DNA of 64,000 bases from Pardosa pseudoannulata. Its lineage: Eukaryota; Arthropoda; Arachnida; Araneae; Lycosidae. The DNA lies in contig CM063502.1 of assembly GCA_032207245.1 (NCBI GenBank), forward strand, positions 141,625,495 to 141,689,494, given 5' to 3'. Position numbers and translations under genes: made by a program. Positions 62,247-64,000 of the stretch are shown here, piece by piece; positions within the stretch are counted from its first letter, which is position 1; each line of letters starts with the position of its first letter. The notes below the pieces were generated by a model. It saw nothing but the letters and a program-made list of their open reading frames with translations. It searched no databases and was not told where the DNA came from.

Positions 62247-63158
62247 CCTTAAAATGCTTCTTGACTTGTTCCTAAAAATATAACATATTTTTAACAAAAG
62301 TAAACCTTTAATACAACAGAAACTGTTTCATACTCCTATTTTGTACCATGTTTCATTCAAGCCATTTTCATTTAGAGAAATACTAATAGTTATAACAATA
62401 TTAGTGATAGATGACTATTATATATTTAATTCTATGATATTATTGAAAACAATCAATCATGCCAAATATTTACACAGAAAGCAAGATTTAAAAGTTTCTT
62501 TGAAAAAAAATTTTAACATCTACATAAAAGTAAAAACACAAAATGTGCCAGCATAAGTGTCAGCATTTGACAACCCCCAGATTTTGATGATTCTCCTCTC
62601 ATCTGAAGCCCCTCCCCGTGTTTTTGATGAAAACCCCAATAAAACTCAGGCTTTTGATGAAAAACCCAGGTAGGTGGGTTGAGCTTAGAAAGATAACTTT
62701 GCTTTTTTTTCTAGATTCCACATATATTTTAAAAACTAAGGCCAGCAGACATAAATACCTTAAGTACAGGTCAAATATATCAAACTATAACTTAGTCAAA
62801 GCAAAGTAGTAACTCACAGGAATAATATTCAACAATAAATAATTAACAAGCTGTTAGTTTATGTGTGCATATATGGTGTCTTATGCAAATATCTTATATA
62901 AAATAAATCATATAAATTAAAATTAACCAGAGGAATTTCTCAACTGCTTTATCATACATCATAAAGTTACTACTGCCTAGGAACTGTGGTCTACTTTAAA
63001 ATCAAAGAAATAATATTTTGTGAGAATAATAATTAAATCATAAAATGGGCAGTTAAATAAAAATAAATATCTTTGCTTTACTTCTTAAGGTTGGCATTTT
63101 GATATATAAAAATTAAAGTAACTATATAATTATTAAAAATATAATCTAAATTGCTTAC
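61941..63158 (-). other. haspin: Last intron of haspin, phase 2
   Basis: Donor GTAAGC at 63158-63153 and acceptor ATATAG ending at 61941. Contains a (TA)n tract of about 35 units at 62172-62243. Short frames inside it are not coding. Confidence 0.8.
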
Positions 63159-63258
63159 CCTACTACATTTTTCATGTCTTTGTAGACTTTAAATTGATAA
63201 TCTCCAGTTTGATTAAAAAGAGACGAATCTTCTGCTAAGTCATTATAATAAATATAAC
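63159..63258 (-). CDS. haspin: Haspin kinase, penultimate coding exon
   Basis: Minus strand. The acceptor TTTTATTATAG is followed by a 100-nt exon (2 nt, 32 codons, 2 nt) and the donor GG-GTAAGC. The frame YIYYNDLAEDSSLF, then NQTGDYQFKVYKDM, matches the haspin C-terminal lobe, in which LF-x-G-x-GDYQFDIYRLM is a hallmark. The phase-2 end joins in frame to the exon at 61940. Earlier exons with the ATP site and the DFG/DYT region must lie beyond 64000. Confidence 0.9.
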
Positions 63259-63415
63259 CTATAATAAAATTATATATTTTTTATTAATATCATTAGGTTA
63301 ATTTATGATAATTATAACAGCTAAGAAATATTTAGAATATGAATTCATATGTCAGTTATTAAGTCATATCAAGTATTGGCATTCTTATTGTTATTATTTA
63401 TATATTAAATATAAA

Positions 63416-64000
63416 TTAACCCTCTGCCTGCTCATCCCCCGATTTCCACGGGCAACTAACACGTAGCAAATTCTGCTCATCCCGCGGGCATGTGTTTTTC
63501 TTCCTTTATCGATGAGCGCATCCTGTTTATTCCCTGTTTAAGCTCTTAAATAAATCATATACAGTATTATACATTTAATTTACGTTTTGACCAACAGATA
63601 CCATTAGTTATCAATTTAATTGCCGTATTTGAAGGCGCGTAGTATTACCGCTAACTTTTTGCCACTGTTTTCTTATCAGAAATGGCTGCTAGAAACGTTC
63701 AGCAATTGACAGAGTGTATATTCCTGATTCAGATTCTGAAAGCGATTTTAGTTGAGATAATAATATTGATATAGAAGTTTTGGACTGCTTCTCATATAGC
63801 GATGAATCTGATGATGATTCAATAAACGTGCAAAGCGTTAGGCAGTGGTGCAAAATTAATAGGAACCCTACGCTCCGAAAACAACAGGAGAAGTATTATA
63901 TTAAAATTTTCAGGCGGTTCTTAGATCAGTCTTTGTGGAATGCTTATGTACTTTACAAAAAGCAAAACCCCAGACAAACTATAAAACTTTTCGAATTTTG
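63416..64000 (+). mobile_element. piggyBac copy, left end, cut by window edge
   Basis: TTAACCCTCTGCCTGCTC is followed, 17 bp inside the TTAA, by a palindrome-like CCCCG-ATTTCCA-CGGGC (63437-63453). CTGCTCATCCC is then repeated next to a CCCGCGGG palindrome near 63480. A decayed transposase follows. The copy lies upstream of the haspin exons, presumably in a haspin intron and antisense to it. Confidence 0.8.
63682..64000 (+). pseudogene. piggyBac transposase, internally deleted
   Basis: ATG at 63682 opens MAARNVQQL. After a one-base shift the acidic N-terminus typical of the family follows (VYIPDSDSESDFS, stop, DNNIDIEVLD, then SYSDESDDDS). QWCKINRNPTL is then joined directly to QQEKYYIKIFRRFLDQSLWN and AYVLYKKQNP. 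The latter belongs to the end of the DDE domain, so the catalytic core has been deleted. Damage seen: frameshift, TGA stop, core deletion. The C-terminal domain would lie beyond the window. Confidence 0.82.

Overview
This is a eukaryotic, strongly AT-rich, intron-rich genomic window. Two-letter microsatellites, decayed DNA transposons and tRNA-derived SINEs dominate it, and very little is coding. The set of elements (piggyBac, Tc1, mariner, Helitron, BEL/Pao, tRNA SINEs) and the style of the one recognisable gene suggest an arthropod, perhaps a chelicerate such as a spider. That assignment is inference only. No prokaryotic, viral or organellar features were seen.

Host genes. Three pieces look like real genes. 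(1) At the right end, on the minus strand, two phase-matched exons (63159-63258 and 61640-61940) encode the C-terminus of the mitotic histone kinase haspin; the upstream exons lie beyond the window. (2) At 20745-20793, minus strand, a TATA-containing, CpG-rich promoter island precedes a short first exon. It encodes a signal-peptide-like leader and ends in a phase-1 splice donor. Its downstream exons were not found, and its first intron opens straight into a large satellite. (3) At 1-137, plus strand, an open reading frame ends at a plausible splice donor and is probably an exon of another gene.

Layout. 1-9.8 kb: AT-rich spacer with SINE fragments, a 289-bp piggyBac MITE and two Helitron copies. 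9.8-10.6 kb: a 239-bp tandem repeat. 14.1-20.7 kb: a very degenerate satellite interrupted by a piggyBac derivative. 20.7-30 kb: promoter island, SINEs with clear target duplications, a piggyBac derivative on the minus strand and long (TA)n tracts. 32-37 kb: a piggyBac MITE whose end was amplified into a 158-bp tandem array, a Helitron, inverted repeats and another piggyBac C-terminal fragment. 39-49 kb: SINE, Helitrons with captured BEL/Pao sequence, a mariner remnant and a nearly full-length Tc1 element with DD34E residues. 50-56.3 kb: a piggyBac insertion in a dispersed repeat and a 320-bp inverted duplication. 57-64 kb: local duplications, the haspin exons and a piggyBac copy upstream of them in the likely intron.

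Main observation. At least six piggyBac-like families are present. Four short fragments encode the transposase C-terminal cysteine-rich domain (CRD), three of them inside elements that kept both TTAA ends. Several families carry, 16-17 bp inside the TTAA, a short hyphenated palindrome in the place of the known CRD-binding internal repeat of Trichoplusia ni piggyBac, but with a different half-site in each family. Two families also share the same asymmetric 17/45-bp end geometry. The elements therefore look like a natural set of diverged CRD/end-recognition pairs.
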